Origin: Pseudomonas sp. Root562
GTDB lineage: Bacteria > Pseudomonadota > Gammaproteobacteria > Pseudomonadales > Pseudomonadaceae
Assembly (NCBI RefSeq): GCF_001427125.1
Contig: NZ_LMGK01000026.1
Coordinates: forward strand, 168,913-232,912
DNA: 64,000 bases
Direction of reading: 5' to 3'
The notes beneath the pieces are model-generated. The model saw only the letters and a program-made list of their open reading frames with translations, had not been told where the DNA came from and searched no databases. The position numbers were made by a program, and so were the translations under genes. Below, piece by piece: positions 25,814 to 34,456 of the stretch (position 1 is its first letter; the number at the start of each line of letters is the position of its first letter).

Positions 25814-26809
25814 TTATCGCCCTTCAAGCAATCCAGCGGCTTGATCCAGCAGTGCCAAAGGCTCCTTGGTCTTGTGAATGTCCACCGACAACAACTGCCG
25901 AAACTTGCGTGCTCCCGGAAAACCGCTGCCCAGACCCAGCACATGTCGGGTGATGTGGTGCATCGAGCCGCCCGCATCGATGTGCGCAGCAATGTAAGGG
26001 CGCAACTGCGCCAAGGCTTCGGCACGCGTGATCACCGGCGCTGTGCTGCCGAACAATTGCTGATCCACCTCAGCCATCAGATACGGGTTGTGATACGCCT
26101 CGCGGCCCAGCATCACACCGTCGAATGTCTGCAAATGTTCATGGCAGGCATCCAGCGTCTTGATCCCACCATTGAGAATAATCTCCAACTGCGGAAAATC
26201 CGCTTTCAGCCGCGCCGCTACGTCGTAACGCAACGGCGGAATGTCACGGTTCTCCTTCGGCGACAAACCTTCGAGAATCGCAATCCGCGCATGCACGGTA
26301 AAACTGGTACAACCGGCATCTCGCACCGTACCGACGAAGTCACACAGTTGTTCGTAACTGTCGCGACCGTTGATGCCGATACGATGCTTGACCGTTACCG
26401 GAATCGACACCGCATCACGCATCGCCTTCACGCAATCGGCCACCAATTGCGGATGCCCCATCAGGCACGCGCCGATCATATTGTTCTGCACCCGATCACT
26501 CGGGCAGCCGACATTCAGATTCACCTCATCGTAACCATGCTCCTGGGCCATCCGCGCACATGCCGCCAAATCCAGCGGAACACTGCCACCCAACTGCAAC
26601 GCGAGCGGGTGCTCAGCTTCGTCATGCCGCAGAAAACGCTCGTGATCACCATTGAGCAAAGCACCGGTGGTGACCATTTCGGTGTAGAGCAGGGCATTTT
26701 TCGACAACAAGCGCAGGAAAAAACGGCAATGGCGGTCAGTCCAATCCATCATCGGGGCCACGCTGAAGCGGCGAGAAAGCGAGGCGGGTGCAGCAGTGTT
26801 TACGGACAT
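25814..26809 (-). CDS. dusA: tRNA-dihydrouridine(20/20a) synthase
   Basis: A 331-residue FMN-dependent flavoprotein reducing U20/U20a in the tRNA D-loop. Seen: FSVAPMMDWTDRHCRFF at the N-terminus (FMN phosphate region), LQLGGS near 72, VNLNVGCPSDRVQ near 94-106 with the catalytic Cys, VTVKHRIG near 138, IILNGGIKT near 209 and GVMLGREAYHNPY near 230. Length and motifs are those of DusA rather than DusB/C. In P. aeruginosa the neighbour of tal is this gene, which marks the right-hand chromosomal border of the polysaccharide insertion. Confidence 0.96.
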   Translation of the reverse strand: MSVNTAAPASLSRRFSVAPMMDWTDRHCRFFLRLLSKNALLYTEMVTTGALLNGDHERFLRHDEAEHPLALQLGGSVPLDLAACARMAQEHGYDEVNLNVGCPSDRVQNNMIGACLMGHPQLVADCVKAMRDAVSIPVTVKHRIGINGRDSYEQLCDFVGTVRDAGCTSFTVHARIAILEGLSPKENRDIPPLRYDVAARLKADFPQLEIILNGGIKTLDACHEHLQTFDGVMLGREAYHNPYLMAEVDQQLFGSTAPVITRAEALAQLRPYIAAHIDAGGSMHHITRHVLGLGSGFPGARKFRQLLSVDIHKTKEPLALLDQAAGLLEGR

Positions 26810-26923
26810 GGAGATCTTGAGTCGGTGAGGCTGGGAGATCGGGGAGTTTATCAGGATTGGGCTAATAGGGCTTGGACGTGTCTAGCGCCGGTTGAATCCA
26901 CACCATATTGCTGATCTTCTGTT

Positions 26924-26956
26924 CACCCCGTCGCTGCAAAATCAGCGACAAGGGTG
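26924..26956. repeat. Short palindromic element upstream of dusA
   Basis: CACCCCGTCGCTG (26924-26936) and CAGCGACAAGGGTG (26943-26956) pair as a hairpin with a CAAAAT loop, in the gap between the MFS gene end and dusA start. No T run follows, so it is a palindromic repeat or regulatory site rather than a clear terminator. Confidence 0.5.
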
Positions 26957-27022
26957 TGGAAGCCCCACAAATCCAAGCGCACATGGCGTCTTGAATTTAA
27001 GCAGGCGTTTTTCATGTGAGGC

Positions 27023-28237
27023 CTATTTTGTTTTGGCGTTGGAAAATAGATCTGTCCCCTTTTTTGCACGCATGATCCGGAAAACAAGGAAACCGGCCAC
27101 GGCGAATGCGCTATTCAGAGCAACCATCGGGAAGGCTGTATTGTCCTGTAGATGGCTCAGCAGCAAGCCAGAAACAGTCGCGCCGGCCATCTGGGAAAAA
27201 CCGATAAAGCCCGCTGCCAGCCCGGCGCGAGTCGGATTGGGAATCACTGCGCCAGCAACCGAACCCGGCAAGACCATGCCCGAACCCAGCGTCAACAGCA
27301 TCTGCGGCAGCATCAGGCCGGCCACCGACGGGCCGATGAGTTCATGCAGTATCAGCCCCGAACCGGCGCCAACCGCGACCAGGCTTGTACCGATGGCAAC
27401 GATTTTTTCCGGGCCGTACTTCATGATGGTGCGGTTGGTGAAGATCGCGCCGGCAATCAACCCCGAAACGATGCCGCCGAAAACCAGCCCATATTGGGTT
27501 GGACTCAAGCCGAGTTGCCCAACCAGTACGCGGGAAGAGCCGGCAATAAAGCTGAACATTGCGCCGTAGGTGCAGGCGATGGCGATGGCGAAGCTTCGCA
27601 GGGATGAGTCTTTGAGCAGCAAGGCATAGTTACCCAGCAGCGTCTTCAGCCTTCCCGCCTGCGCGTCGGGCTGCAGATTGGTCTCCTTGAAAAATAGTGA
27701 CCCCGCGAGAGCCGCACCGCCAAACAATACGGTTGCGAACGAGACCGCGCGCCAGCCACCGGCATGGGTGGCAATCAGCCCGCCTAGCACCGGTGAGAGC
27801 ATAATCGCGCTGAGCATCCCAATCACCGTAATGGCCATGACCGGGCCGGCTTTTTCCTTCCAGACATCGCGCACGACGCTACGTGCTACCACCAGCGCAA
27901 CACAGGCTCCCAAACCCTGCAGCGCACGGCCCGCAATGAACTCGGGCATGCTTTGGGCAAACGCCATCCACAGGGAGGCGAGCACGTAAGTGGTAACGCC
28001 GACGAGCAGCATAGGTCGGCGACCGATGCGGTCTGACAGCGGGCCGAAGAAAAGTTGGCCGAGACCAAAGGCAGCAACAAATACCGATAATGCCGTCAAG
28101 GAGGAACCTGGCACGGCGCCGAGCCCTGCTTCAAGGTCGCGCAGGCTGGGAATCAGCATCTGGGTGGAAATCTCCCCCAGTGCGCAGAGCCCGATCAAGA
28201 GTGCAAGCAATACGCTGGAACGGCTGGGAAGGTTCAT
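27023..28237 (-). CDS. MFS drug-resistance transporter (Bcr/CflA family)
   Basis: 404 residues from ATG 28237 (MNLPSRSSVLLALLIG); the longer frame is open upstream but has no ribosome binding site or family match. Twelve hydrophobic helices are visible. The DHA1/Bcr-CflA signature is there: GQLFFGPLSDRIGRRPMLL between helices 2 and 3, and RALQGLGACVALVVARSVVRD in helix 4/5. It is probably a proton-driven exporter of small drugs or metabolites. The last ten codons (AKKGTDLFSNAKTK) are read from a repeat containing AAAAAAGGGGACAGATC, so the original C-terminus may have been different. Substrate unknown. Confidence 0.88.
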   Translation of the reverse strand: MNLPSRSSVLLALLIGLCALGEISTQMLIPSLRDLEAGLGAVPGSSLTALSVFVAAFGLGQLFFGPLSDRIGRRPMLLVGVTTYVLASLWMAFAQSMPEFIAGRALQGLGACVALVVARSVVRDVWKEKAGPVMAITVIGMLSAIMLSPVLGGLIATHAGGWRAVSFATVLFGGAALAGSLFFKETNLQPDAQAGRLKTLLGNYALLLKDSSLRSFAIAIACTYGAMFSFIAGSSRVLVGQLGLSPTQYGLVFGGIVSGLIAGAIFTNRTIMKYGPEKIVAIGTSLVAVGAGSGLILHELIGPSVAGLMLPQMLLTLGSGMVLPGSVAGAVIPNPTRAGLAAGFIGFSQMAGATVSGLLLSHLQDNTAFPMVALNSAFAVAGFLVFRIMRAKKGTDLFSNAKTK

Positions 28238-28605
28238 GATTTTTATCCAAGGCTGTAATGGAAGGATGCGCACCCAACTCCGTTGGGGTTCAAGGGCTGA
28301 CATTCGAGGCGCAACAACACCAAGGTGACAGCGGGGCAAGGCCTGGGATCGATGTCTGAATTCATGGTCGGAATCTCTCGGGGTGCTGCTGCGCAGCCGT
28401 GTCGCAGCGGCAAATTAAGCAATCATGAGGCTCTCCCTGTCTGTGCGGGATTATGGGCATAATAAATTCCAGCTGTAAATATGACGCGTGTAATATCTTC
28501 ATTCGCTGCCAGAGCGAGGGCGTTTTCACTAGCCCTGAACGGTACCGGGGTGAGCGATGAACGGGGCGTTTGAGGAAGGGAGAAAAGGGGACAGCTTTAT
28601 TATCA
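27040..28605. repeat. Inverted AAAAGGGGACAG repeats flanking the MFS gene
   Basis: At 27041-27065 the minus strand reads AAAAAAGGGGACAGATCTAT, continuing TTTCC; at 28583-28602 the plus strand reads AAAAGGGGACAGCTTTATTA. The two copies are inverted and enclose the whole MFS gene. Sequences with GGGGACAG followed by an AT-rich stretch recur around REP-associated transposase genes in many gamma-proteobacteria, from memory; no transposase is present here. Confidence 0.55.
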
Positions 28606-28887
28606 CGCGGACTGAACTGGAAGCATTTTAATCCTCGCTTCGTCGGCACCTGCTATTGGAGGCACAGGCGCAGGCAGATCAATCAGTGTGTATAGATAAC
28701 TCACAACCAGCGCGGGAATCCCACGACTCGCCATTTCGAGAAGCAAGCACTTTATTGGCGATACGGAATACAGAGAGAAGGGCCTGTTCTGCTGCTTCTG
28801 CCTCACCTGGAGAGTGAGAGAGCACCTGACGATTGATCGATGCAGAACGGTGGAATGATTTCCGCCGTTCTGCACGCGGGATGAGGC
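28238..28887. other. 650-base stretch without a confident gene; possible gene remnant
   Basis: This lies between the MFS start and the DUF2628 stop. It contains the right-hand GGGGACAG repeat (28583) and a strong hairpin (28841-28874). A minus-strand frame at 28603-28875 reads MQNGGNHSTVLHRS... and then SPIKCLLLEMASRGIPALVVSYLYTL; I do not recognise it. It has no clear ribosome binding site and starts inside the hairpin, so it may be the tail of a decayed gene. Nothing else is seen. Confidence 0.4.
28841..28874 (-). terminator. Strong hairpin downstream of the DUF2628 gene
   Basis: 15-base arms TGCAGAACGGTGGAA/TTCCGCCGTTCTGCA (one G-T pair) with loop TGAT, 14 bases after the minus-strand stop at 28888. 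There is no good T run, so termination strength is uncertain. Confidence 0.6.
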
Positions 28888-29316
28888 TTAGACGATTCTC
28901 AAGCCTTCAAAAGGATTCCAGCCTTGTGAGCCTTTGACCTGTTTCAGGTAGTAGGCGTAGTTGGCGCTCAGCCCGTACATCAGTGCAAAGACGACATTCA
29001 GGCCGGTGTTAACGGCTTTGGGTCCTTCGTCGTAACCCAGCAGAGTGAATATCAGTGTCAGGACGAAGGAGGTGGCGATGATAATCGCGATGATTGCCAG
29101 GTTCTTTTTCCACAGTCCAAGCACGAAAAGATAGATAGGCCCGAAGAAAAAAGCGATGAAGTTCAGGTTGATCAGAATACGCTTGCGCGCCGGCAATTGT
29201 TTGAAAGCCGATTTGAACTCAGGGCTTTTGGGGGCTCCGTACTGATCGAAGAAAGCGAATCTTTCTTGCCATTTCGGACTGGCGTTGTAGGTTTGCAATT
29301 CATCCGTGCTGCTCAT
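28888..29316 (-). CDS. DUF2628 domain membrane protein
   Basis: 142 residues from ATG 29316 (MSSTDELQTY), preceded by AGGACAG; the upstream 18 codons are not needed. The N-terminal cytosolic part includes WQERFAFFDQYGAPKSPEFKSAFKQLP, then three hydrophobic segments (FIAFFFGPIYLFVLGLW; LAIIAIIIATSFVLTLIFTLLG; a third near VVFALMYGLSANYAYYL). This FFFGPIYLFVLGLWKK pattern is characteristic of DUF2628 proteins such as E. coli YigF. Function is unknown; it is an inner-membrane protein standing alone. The gene is flanked by a hairpin on its 3' side. Confidence 0.85.
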   Translation of the reverse strand: MSSTDELQTYNASPKWQERFAFFDQYGAPKSPEFKSAFKQLPARKRILINLNFIAFFFGPIYLFVLGLWKKNLAIIAIIIATSFVLTLIFTLLGYDEGPKAVNTGLNVVFALMYGLSANYAYYLKQVKGSQGWNPFEGLRIV

Positions 29317-29453
29317 TGTCTGTCCTTTTTTGAGGGTTTTGCTCGGTCGAGGCATCGACCGAAAGATCATTCGGTGCGCTTGTCAACGCGTCTTGCAGGC
29401 GACCGGACTGCTACCGGTGCGGGCCAAGTTTCAAGCATGTAACTGGATTTAAC

Positions 29454-29495
29454 AAGCCATGACAAAGTGCACTAGCGCGCAGTTTGTCACGGCTT
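29454..29495 (-). terminator. Long inverted repeat downstream of the PheC-like gene
   Basis: 13-base arms AAGCCATGACAAA/TTTGTCACGGCTT (one G-T pair) with a 16-base loop, 28 bases past the minus-strand stop at 29523. It could be a terminator for that gene or a protein-binding site; the T run is weak. Confidence 0.5.
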
Positions 29496-29522
29496 GGAGA
29501 ATTTACAGGGACAGGCACATGG

Positions 29523-30314
29523 TCATTTGCCTTCAGGTACCGCCAACCACTGTCCCAGCACTTTCTGGTAATTACCCGTTACCTTGGCCAGATGCAGCCA
29601 CTGGTCCACATAGGATTTCCAGGTGATGTCATCCCGGGGCAACAGGTAGGCTTTCTCGCCATATTGCATGTACTGCGTCGGGTTCACCGCGCAGAGTCCC
29701 GGCTTGAGTTTCTGTTGATAGAGCGCTTCGGACGTGTCGGTGATCATCACGTCGGCCTTGTTGTCCAGCAGCTCCTGAAAGATGGTGACGTTATCGTGCA
29801 ACTTCAGTTGCGCCTTGGGCAGGAAGGCGTGCACGAAGGCTTCGTTGGTGCCGCCGGCGGGTTCGACGAGGCGTACCGATGGCTGGTTGATCTGGTCGAT
29901 GGTCTGGTACTTCGCCTGGTTTTCACAGCGCACCAGCGGGATCTTGCCGTCGACGTCGAGGGTGGTGCTGAAGAAGGCTTTTTTCTGCCGTTCGAGGGTG
30001 ACGGAGATGCCGCCCATGCCGATATCGCATTTGCCGGCGAGCATGTCGGGCATCAGGGTTTTCCAGGTGGTTTGCACCCACTCGACCTTGACGCCGAGGC
30101 TGTCAGCGAGAGAGCGGGCCATGGCGATGTCGATGCCGGAGTATTCGCCGTCCTCGGCTTTGAAGGTATAGGGCTTGTAATCGCCGGTGGTGCAAACCCG
30201 CAGTTGGCCTTGTTGGATGACGCTGTCCAGATGTGAAGGGACTTGCTGTGCCTGAACACCAAACGACAGGGCGAACAGCCCACCGAGCATCCATGTGCTT
30301 TTGTTGTTTTTCAT
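29523..30314 (-). CDS. PheC-like periplasmic cyclohexadienyl dehydratase / solute-binding protein
   Basis: 263 residues from ATG 30314 (MKNNKSTWMLGG), with a signal peptide cleaved near VQAQ. The fold is a family 3 solute-binding domain: VCTTGDYKPYTFKAEDGEYSGIDIAMA near 41, GGISVTLERQKKAFFS near 100, VEPAGGTNEAFV near 150 and TDTSEALYQQKLKPGLCAVNP near 195. These segments track P. aeruginosa PheC, the periplasmic enzyme that converts prephenate to phenylpyruvate and arogenate to phenylalanine, more closely than amino-acid binding proteins. No permease or ATPase gene is adjacent, which also favours an enzyme. Several family positions differ, so it may be a paralogue with another substrate. Confidence 0.75.
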   Translation of the reverse strand: MKNNKSTWMLGGLFALSFGVQAQQVPSHLDSVIQQGQLRVCTTGDYKPYTFKAEDGEYSGIDIAMARSLADSLGVKVEWVQTTWKTLMPDMLAGKCDIGMGGISVTLERQKKAFFSTTLDVDGKIPLVRCENQAKYQTIDQINQPSVRLVEPAGGTNEAFVHAFLPKAQLKLHDNVTIFQELLDNKADVMITDTSEALYQQKLKPGLCAVNPTQYMQYGEKAYLLPRDDITWKSYVDQWLHLAKVTGNYQKVLGQWLAVPEGK

Positions 30315-30394
30315 TGTTATCGGGCTTTCTGATTGAGTGACTTGGAGGAGGGAGTGTAGTGAAAACTGTGCGCGACTCAAAAAACGGGCGAACG

Positions 30395-31315
30395 TTACAG
30401 CTCGCCCACTTGCGGGCTCAACGTGCCGAGCCACGCCACCAACCCCACAATCAACACCGCTGCGAAGAGCTCCACTCTCACGCTGCAGCGAAGCGCATTC
30501 GCCGCTACGCGATACTGCCCCTCTCGCAATGATTGTTGCAGTAACGGTCCCAGGTGAAAGCGGTTAAGCGAGGCCAGGACGAGCATACCGGCGAACAATG
30601 CGACTTTGATCAGCAGCAAAACCCCGTAGGTGCTCAGGAGTACTTCGTCGATGCTGGGTCCGGCGATGTAGAGGTAGTTCACAACGCCGGTGACGGTGAT
30701 GACAATCACAATCAGCGCCCCCACGGGCTCAAACCGGGTGATGGCACGAGCCAGCAGGCGGATGTGGTTTTCCGATTGCAGGCTGTTGCTGCGTGACATC
30801 CAGAAAAACGCGACCAATGCGCCCAGCCAGGCACCCGCGGCCAGCAAGTGCAGAATGTCTGCGGTGAAATGCCAGATGCCTTCATCCATGGCGCCATGTC
30901 CGCTCCAGGCCACAGAGGCGAGGGCGATCGCACCAGCAATAGCCGCCATCCACAAGCCAGGGGCAGGTGCGCGGGTGTTGAACAACATCGCTAAAGTGGC
31001 GATGAACAACGCCGTGATCCGAATCATCCAGGCCATCCCGGCGTCCATTTCAAGCACCATCATTTCAATGTGCGGGCGCAGTTCGCCAAGGTTGGATTCC
31101 CCGCTCATGGTGCTGACCATCAGCAGCATGCCAATGACGGATAGCGCCCCCCCGATAATGGCCGCCCCCGCCAATAGCGATCGAAATGGCAGCACGGCCC
31201 CCGAAATCCGTTCCGGCCCCCTGAGGCTGTACAACCCGAACAGCGCGACGCCAAACAGCAGCATCAAATCCACGTACAACAAAAAGCGCAGAACGATGTT
31301 GGCCGAGTCGCTCAT
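30395..31315 (-). CDS. copD: Copper resistance inner-membrane protein CopD
   Basis: A 306-residue polytopic protein with about eight hydrophobic helices, matching CopD/PcoD, the inner-membrane partner of CopC in copper uptake or handling. Typical features are WSGHGAMDEGIWHFTADILHLLAAGAWLGAL near the middle, with His residues in helices, and a NRFHLGPLLQQSLREGQYRVAANALRCSVRVELFAAVLIVGLVAWLGTLSP end. The start is 3 bases after the copC stop. It is the last gene of the copABCD operon. Confidence 0.92.
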   Translation of the reverse strand: MSDSANIVLRFLLYVDLMLLFGVALFGLYSLRGPERISGAVLPFRSLLAGAAIIGGALSVIGMLLMVSTMSGESNLGELRPHIEMMVLEMDAGMAWMIRITALFIATLAMLFNTRAPAPGLWMAAIAGAIALASVAWSGHGAMDEGIWHFTADILHLLAAGAWLGALVAFFWMSRSNSLQSENHIRLLARAITRFEPVGALIVIVITVTGVVNYLYIAGPSIDEVLLSTYGVLLLIKVALFAGMLVLASLNRFHLGPLLQQSLREGQYRVAANALRCSVRVELFAAVLIVGLVAWLGTLSPQVGEL

Positions 31316-31318
31316 CTA

Positions 31319-31702
31319 TCACTTCACTTTGAATGAAACGTTGCCGGTGATCGGGTGGGTGTCTGACGATACGGCGCGCCACTCTACTTTATAGGTGCCG
31401 GCAGGCAGGGGTGACAGCGGAGTAATGAGCATGGTTTTCGGGTCGCTGCCGCCACTGACTTTGGCTTTCATGGGCATGGGCGAGTGGGCCATGCCGGGCA
31501 TTTCGGTCATGACCAGTTTTGCACCGGAAAACTGTTTGACCAGGTTTTCCGAAAAGTGCAGTTCGATGATGCCCGGCGCCGCACCGATGGCACCTTCGGC
31601 GGGGCTGGACGACAGCAACTTCGGATGGGCTAGAACCAAAGTGCTCAGCAGCAGCCCGGCTGACAGCAAGACAGTGACAGCGGTGGTTTTGATGATGTGC
31701 AT
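31319..31702 (-). CDS. copC: Periplasmic copper-binding protein CopC
   Basis: 127 residues. The signal peptide ends at VLA, placing His1 of the mature protein (HPKLLSSSPAEG) at the N-terminus, as required for the Cu(II) site. A beta-sandwich follows, with the Met-rich loop MTEMPGMAHSPMPM (the Cu(I) site of bacterial CopC) and WRAVSSDTHPITGNVSFKV with the second Cu(II) His. Length is that of the family. It lies between copB and copD and is co-transcribed. Confidence 0.95.
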   Translation of the reverse strand: MHIIKTTAVTVLLSAGLLLSTLVLAHPKLLSSSPAEGAIGAAPGIIELHFSENLVKQFSGAKLVMTEMPGMAHSPMPMKAKVSGGSDPKTMLITPLSPLPAGTYKVEWRAVSSDTHPITGNVSFKVK

Positions 31703-31754
31703 GCAAGGCCTCTTGCCGCTTAATGCGGCTGGTTATGATTGTTGGTATAGGGGT

Positions 31755-32642
31755 TCAGAACCACAGGCGCACGCCGAGAACCAGCCGCGCCTCGCTGCGG
31801 TCCTCGCCTTCGGCTGCGGCGTAATCGGCGGTTTTGCCGTAGGTGCGGTTCCAGGTCACGCCAATGTAGGGCGCAAATTCCCGGCGAATTTCGTAGCGCA
31901 GGCGCAGGCCCGCTTCGCTGTTGGACAGGCCGGAGCCAATTCCTCGTTGCGGGTCGTTCTTGCCATAGAAGTTGAGCTCTGCGGTCGGTTGCAGGATGAG
32001 TCGGTTGGTCAGCAGGATGTCGTAGTCGCCCTCCAGCCGCGCGGCGCTCTGACCGCCTTCGCCGATGAACGCCGTGGCCTCGGCTTCGAAGTTGTACAGC
32101 GCCATGCCTTGCACACCAAGCGCTGCCCAGGTTTGCGGGGCGCCGGGTTTGAAGTCCTGGCGGACACCGCTGACCACGTCCCACCATGGACTGATCGCGT
32201 GGCCCCACAGCGCCTGGATTTCAGCATCTTCGGTCTTGCCGTTGGTGCGTTCGCCTTCGGAGCGCAGCCACAGACGATCGATGTCGCCGCCGATCCAGCC
32301 GGACAAATCCCAGGCCAGGGTGCTGCCGTCGTCGGCGTCCTGCCATTCAAGTTTGTCGGCGAGGAAGAATGAATTCAGCGCGGTGTCATGTATGGCATGG
32401 CCGCTATGGCTGCTGAAGACGGCAGCACGGTCGGCGTCGGTCAGGGCCGGGATCGGCGTACGACTTTCGGTCGGGGCTGCTGGTTGCATCTGGCCTTCGT
32501 CCATGGTTTGCAGCTCGCCATGGTCCATGGAGTTCATCTGGCTGTGATCCATGCCCTGCATGTCGTCTGTCGCGGCAATCACCGGAGAAAGCGGCAGGCC
32601 AGCGCAGATGATGCCCGCGGCGATGGAGGAAATTCTGATCAT
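31755..32642 (-). CDS. copB: Outer-membrane copper resistance protein CopB
   Basis: 295 residues from ATG 32642, with GAGGTG upstream. The signal peptide ends near VIAA. A Met/His-rich stretch follows (MQGMDHSQMNSMDHGELQTMDEGQMQ), binding copper, then an eight-strand-type barrel domain ending VLGVRLWF with the C-terminal Phe typical of outer-membrane proteins. It is an outer-membrane copper sequestration/transport protein acting with CopA. The start is 10 bases after the copA stop. The 52-base gap before copC holds the small palindrome GCCGC-TTAAT-GCGGC (31715-31729). Confidence 0.93.
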   Translation of the reverse strand: MIRISSIAAGIICAGLPLSPVIAATDDMQGMDHSQMNSMDHGELQTMDEGQMQPAAPTESRTPIPALTDADRAAVFSSHSGHAIHDTALNSFFLADKLEWQDADDGSTLAWDLSGWIGGDIDRLWLRSEGERTNGKTEDAEIQALWGHAISPWWDVVSGVRQDFKPGAPQTWAALGVQGMALYNFEAEATAFIGEGGQSAARLEGDYDILLTNRLILQPTAELNFYGKNDPQRGIGSGLSNSEAGLRLRYEIRREFAPYIGVTWNRTYGKTADYAAAEGEDRSEARLVLGVRLWF

Positions 32643-32652
32643 GGTTGGCACC

Positions 32653-34350
32653 TCATTCTTCCACGCGAACTTCACGGAACATGCCCATTTCCATGTGGAA
32701 CAGGAGATGGCAGTGATAGGCCCAGCGCCCGAGCGCATCGGCGGTTACCCGGTAGCTGCGGCGTGTACCCGGTGGCATGTCGATGGTGTGTTTGCGCACC
32801 ATGAAGTCGCCGTTCTCGTCTTCGAGATCGCTCCACATTCCGTGCAGGTGAATGGGGTGGGTCATCATGGTGTCGTTGACCAGCACCACGCGAATGCGCT
32901 CGCCATACTTGAGCCGCAAGGGCTCGGCGTCGGAGAATTTCACGCCATTGAATGACCAGGAAAACTTCTCCATGTGCCCGGTGAGATGCAATTCGATCGT
33001 GCGTCCGGGATCGCGGCCGTCGGGGTCTTCGAAGGTACTGCGCAGGTCGGCGTAGGTCAGGACGCGGCGGCCGTTGTTGCGCAGGCCCAGGCCGGGGTCG
33101 TCGAGTTTGGGTGAGGTGGACATGGCTTGCATGTCCACCAGCGGGTTGTCGTTTTCCGAGTCGGGATGGGACTGCATCCCGGGCATGGCCATCTGGCTGT
33201 GGTCCATGCCGGCCATGCTGCCGTGATCCATCCCGCCCATACCCATGTCCTCCATGCTGACCAAGGGGCGCGGATCCAGCGGTGGCACCGGCGCGGACAG
33301 GCCAGGCTTGATCGCAAGGCTGCCGCGGGCGTAGCCGGTGCGGTCCATCGATTGAGCGAACACGGTATGGACGGCATCAATCGGCTCGACGATCACGTCG
33401 AAGGTCTCCGCCACGGCGATGCGAAATTCGTCGACGGCCACGGGTTTGACATGCAGGCCATCGGCCGCGACAACGGTCATTTTCAGGCCAGGAATGCGCA
33501 CGTCGAAGTAGCTCATGGCCGAGCCGTTGATGAAGCGCAGCCGCAGTTTTTCCCCGGGACGGAACACACCGGTCCAATTTCCGTCCGGCGCCTGTCCGTT
33601 CATCAAGTAGGTGTAAGTGGCGCCGCTGACGTCGGCCAGGTCGGTGGGATTCATCTTCATTTCAGCCCACATCTTGCGATCGGCAACGGTCGCGCCCCAA
33701 CCGTTGGTGCTGACGTCGTCGATGAAATCGCCCACGGTGCGCTTGTGGTAGTTGTAGTAGTCGGATTGCTTTTTCAGTGTCTTCATCAGACTGGCCGGGT
33801 CTTCGTCGGTCCAATCGGTGAGCATCACCACGTAATCGCGGTCGTACTGGAAAGGTTCCGGTTCCCTGGCGTCGATCACCAACGGGCCGTAGACGCCGGA
33901 TTGCTCCTGCAATCCCGAATGACTGTGGTACCAGTAGGTGCCGTTTTGCCGGACTTTAAATTGGTAGACATACAGCCCGCCGGGGTCGATACCCTTGAAG
34001 CTCAGCCCCGGCACGCCGTCCATGTTGGCTGGCAATAAAATGCCATGCCAGTGAATGGAAGTGCTGTCCTTGAGTGCGTTCTTCACCCGCAAGGTAACCG
34101 TATCGCCTTCGCGCCAGCGCAGGAGAGGGCCGGGAAGGCTGCCGTTGATTGTCATCGCAGTGCGCGGATTGCCGGTGAAGTTGACCGGGGTTTCACCGAT
34201 CAATAGCTCGAAATCGCTGCCGGTCAGCACTTGCGGTTCACCGGGGCTGGTGATCGCCCAGACGGGCGGGCGCCATAATCCAAGACCGCCCAGCAGTCCG
34301 CCTGCGGCAAGTCCTTTGACGAAGGTGCGTCGTGAAGTGTTGGAGTGCAT
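32653..34350 (-). CDS. copA: Periplasmic multicopper oxidase CopA
   Basis: 565 residues from ATG 34350 (MHSNTSRRTFVKG). The Tat signal SRRTFVKG, with a hydrophobic core to VWA, exports the folded copper protein. Cupredoxin copper motifs are in order: SIHWHGILLP, YWYHSHSGLQEQSG, HPIHLHGMWSD, and the C-terminal HCHLLFHMEMGMF (type 1 copper with Met ligand). Between domains 2 and 3 is a Met-rich insert MEDMGMGGMDHGSMAGMDHSQM that binds Cu(I). It oxidises Cu(I) in the periplasm. It is the first gene of copABCD; no copRS two-component genes are in the window. Confidence 0.96.
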   Translation of the reverse strand: MHSNTSRRTFVKGLAAGGLLGGLGLWRPPVWAITSPGEPQVLTGSDFELLIGETPVNFTGNPRTAMTINGSLPGPLLRWREGDTVTLRVKNALKDSTSIHWHGILLPANMDGVPGLSFKGIDPGGLYVYQFKVRQNGTYWYHSHSGLQEQSGVYGPLVIDAREPEPFQYDRDYVVMLTDWTDEDPASLMKTLKKQSDYYNYHKRTVGDFIDDVSTNGWGATVADRKMWAEMKMNPTDLADVSGATYTYLMNGQAPDGNWTGVFRPGEKLRLRFINGSAMSYFDVRIPGLKMTVVAADGLHVKPVAVDEFRIAVAETFDVIVEPIDAVHTVFAQSMDRTGYARGSLAIKPGLSAPVPPLDPRPLVSMEDMGMGGMDHGSMAGMDHSQMAMPGMQSHPDSENDNPLVDMQAMSTSPKLDDPGLGLRNNGRRVLTYADLRSTFEDPDGRDPGRTIELHLTGHMEKFSWSFNGVKFSDAEPLRLKYGERIRVVLVNDTMMTHPIHLHGMWSDLEDENGDFMVRKHTIDMPPGTRRSYRVTADALGRWAYHCHLLFHMEMGMFREVRVEE

Positions 34351-34429
34351 GCCGATTGTCCCGTCCGTCAGCCTGGTGAACATATCTACGAGGCTAACGG
34401 ACGGTGCCTTTCAGCTGGCTGAGGCGAAG

Positions 34430-34444
34430 ATTACAGTTTTGTCA
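34430..34444 (-). promoter_or_regulatory. Putative CopR/CusR-type copper box upstream of copA
   Basis: On the minus strand, TGACAAAACTGTAAT lies about 80 bases upstream of the copA start. The half sites TGACA and TGTAAT with a four-base spacer resemble cop/cus boxes (TGACA-N4-TGTCAT type), with one mismatch. Placement just upstream of the operon fits an activator site. Confidence 0.55.
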
Positions 34445-34456
34445 GGTAGGTGATGA

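Noticed and set aside
28250..28339. Possible decayed tRNA upstream of the MFS gene
   Set aside because: The translation SWVRILPLQP looks like the frame often read across tRNA T-arms, but no acceptor or anticodon stem could be assembled.
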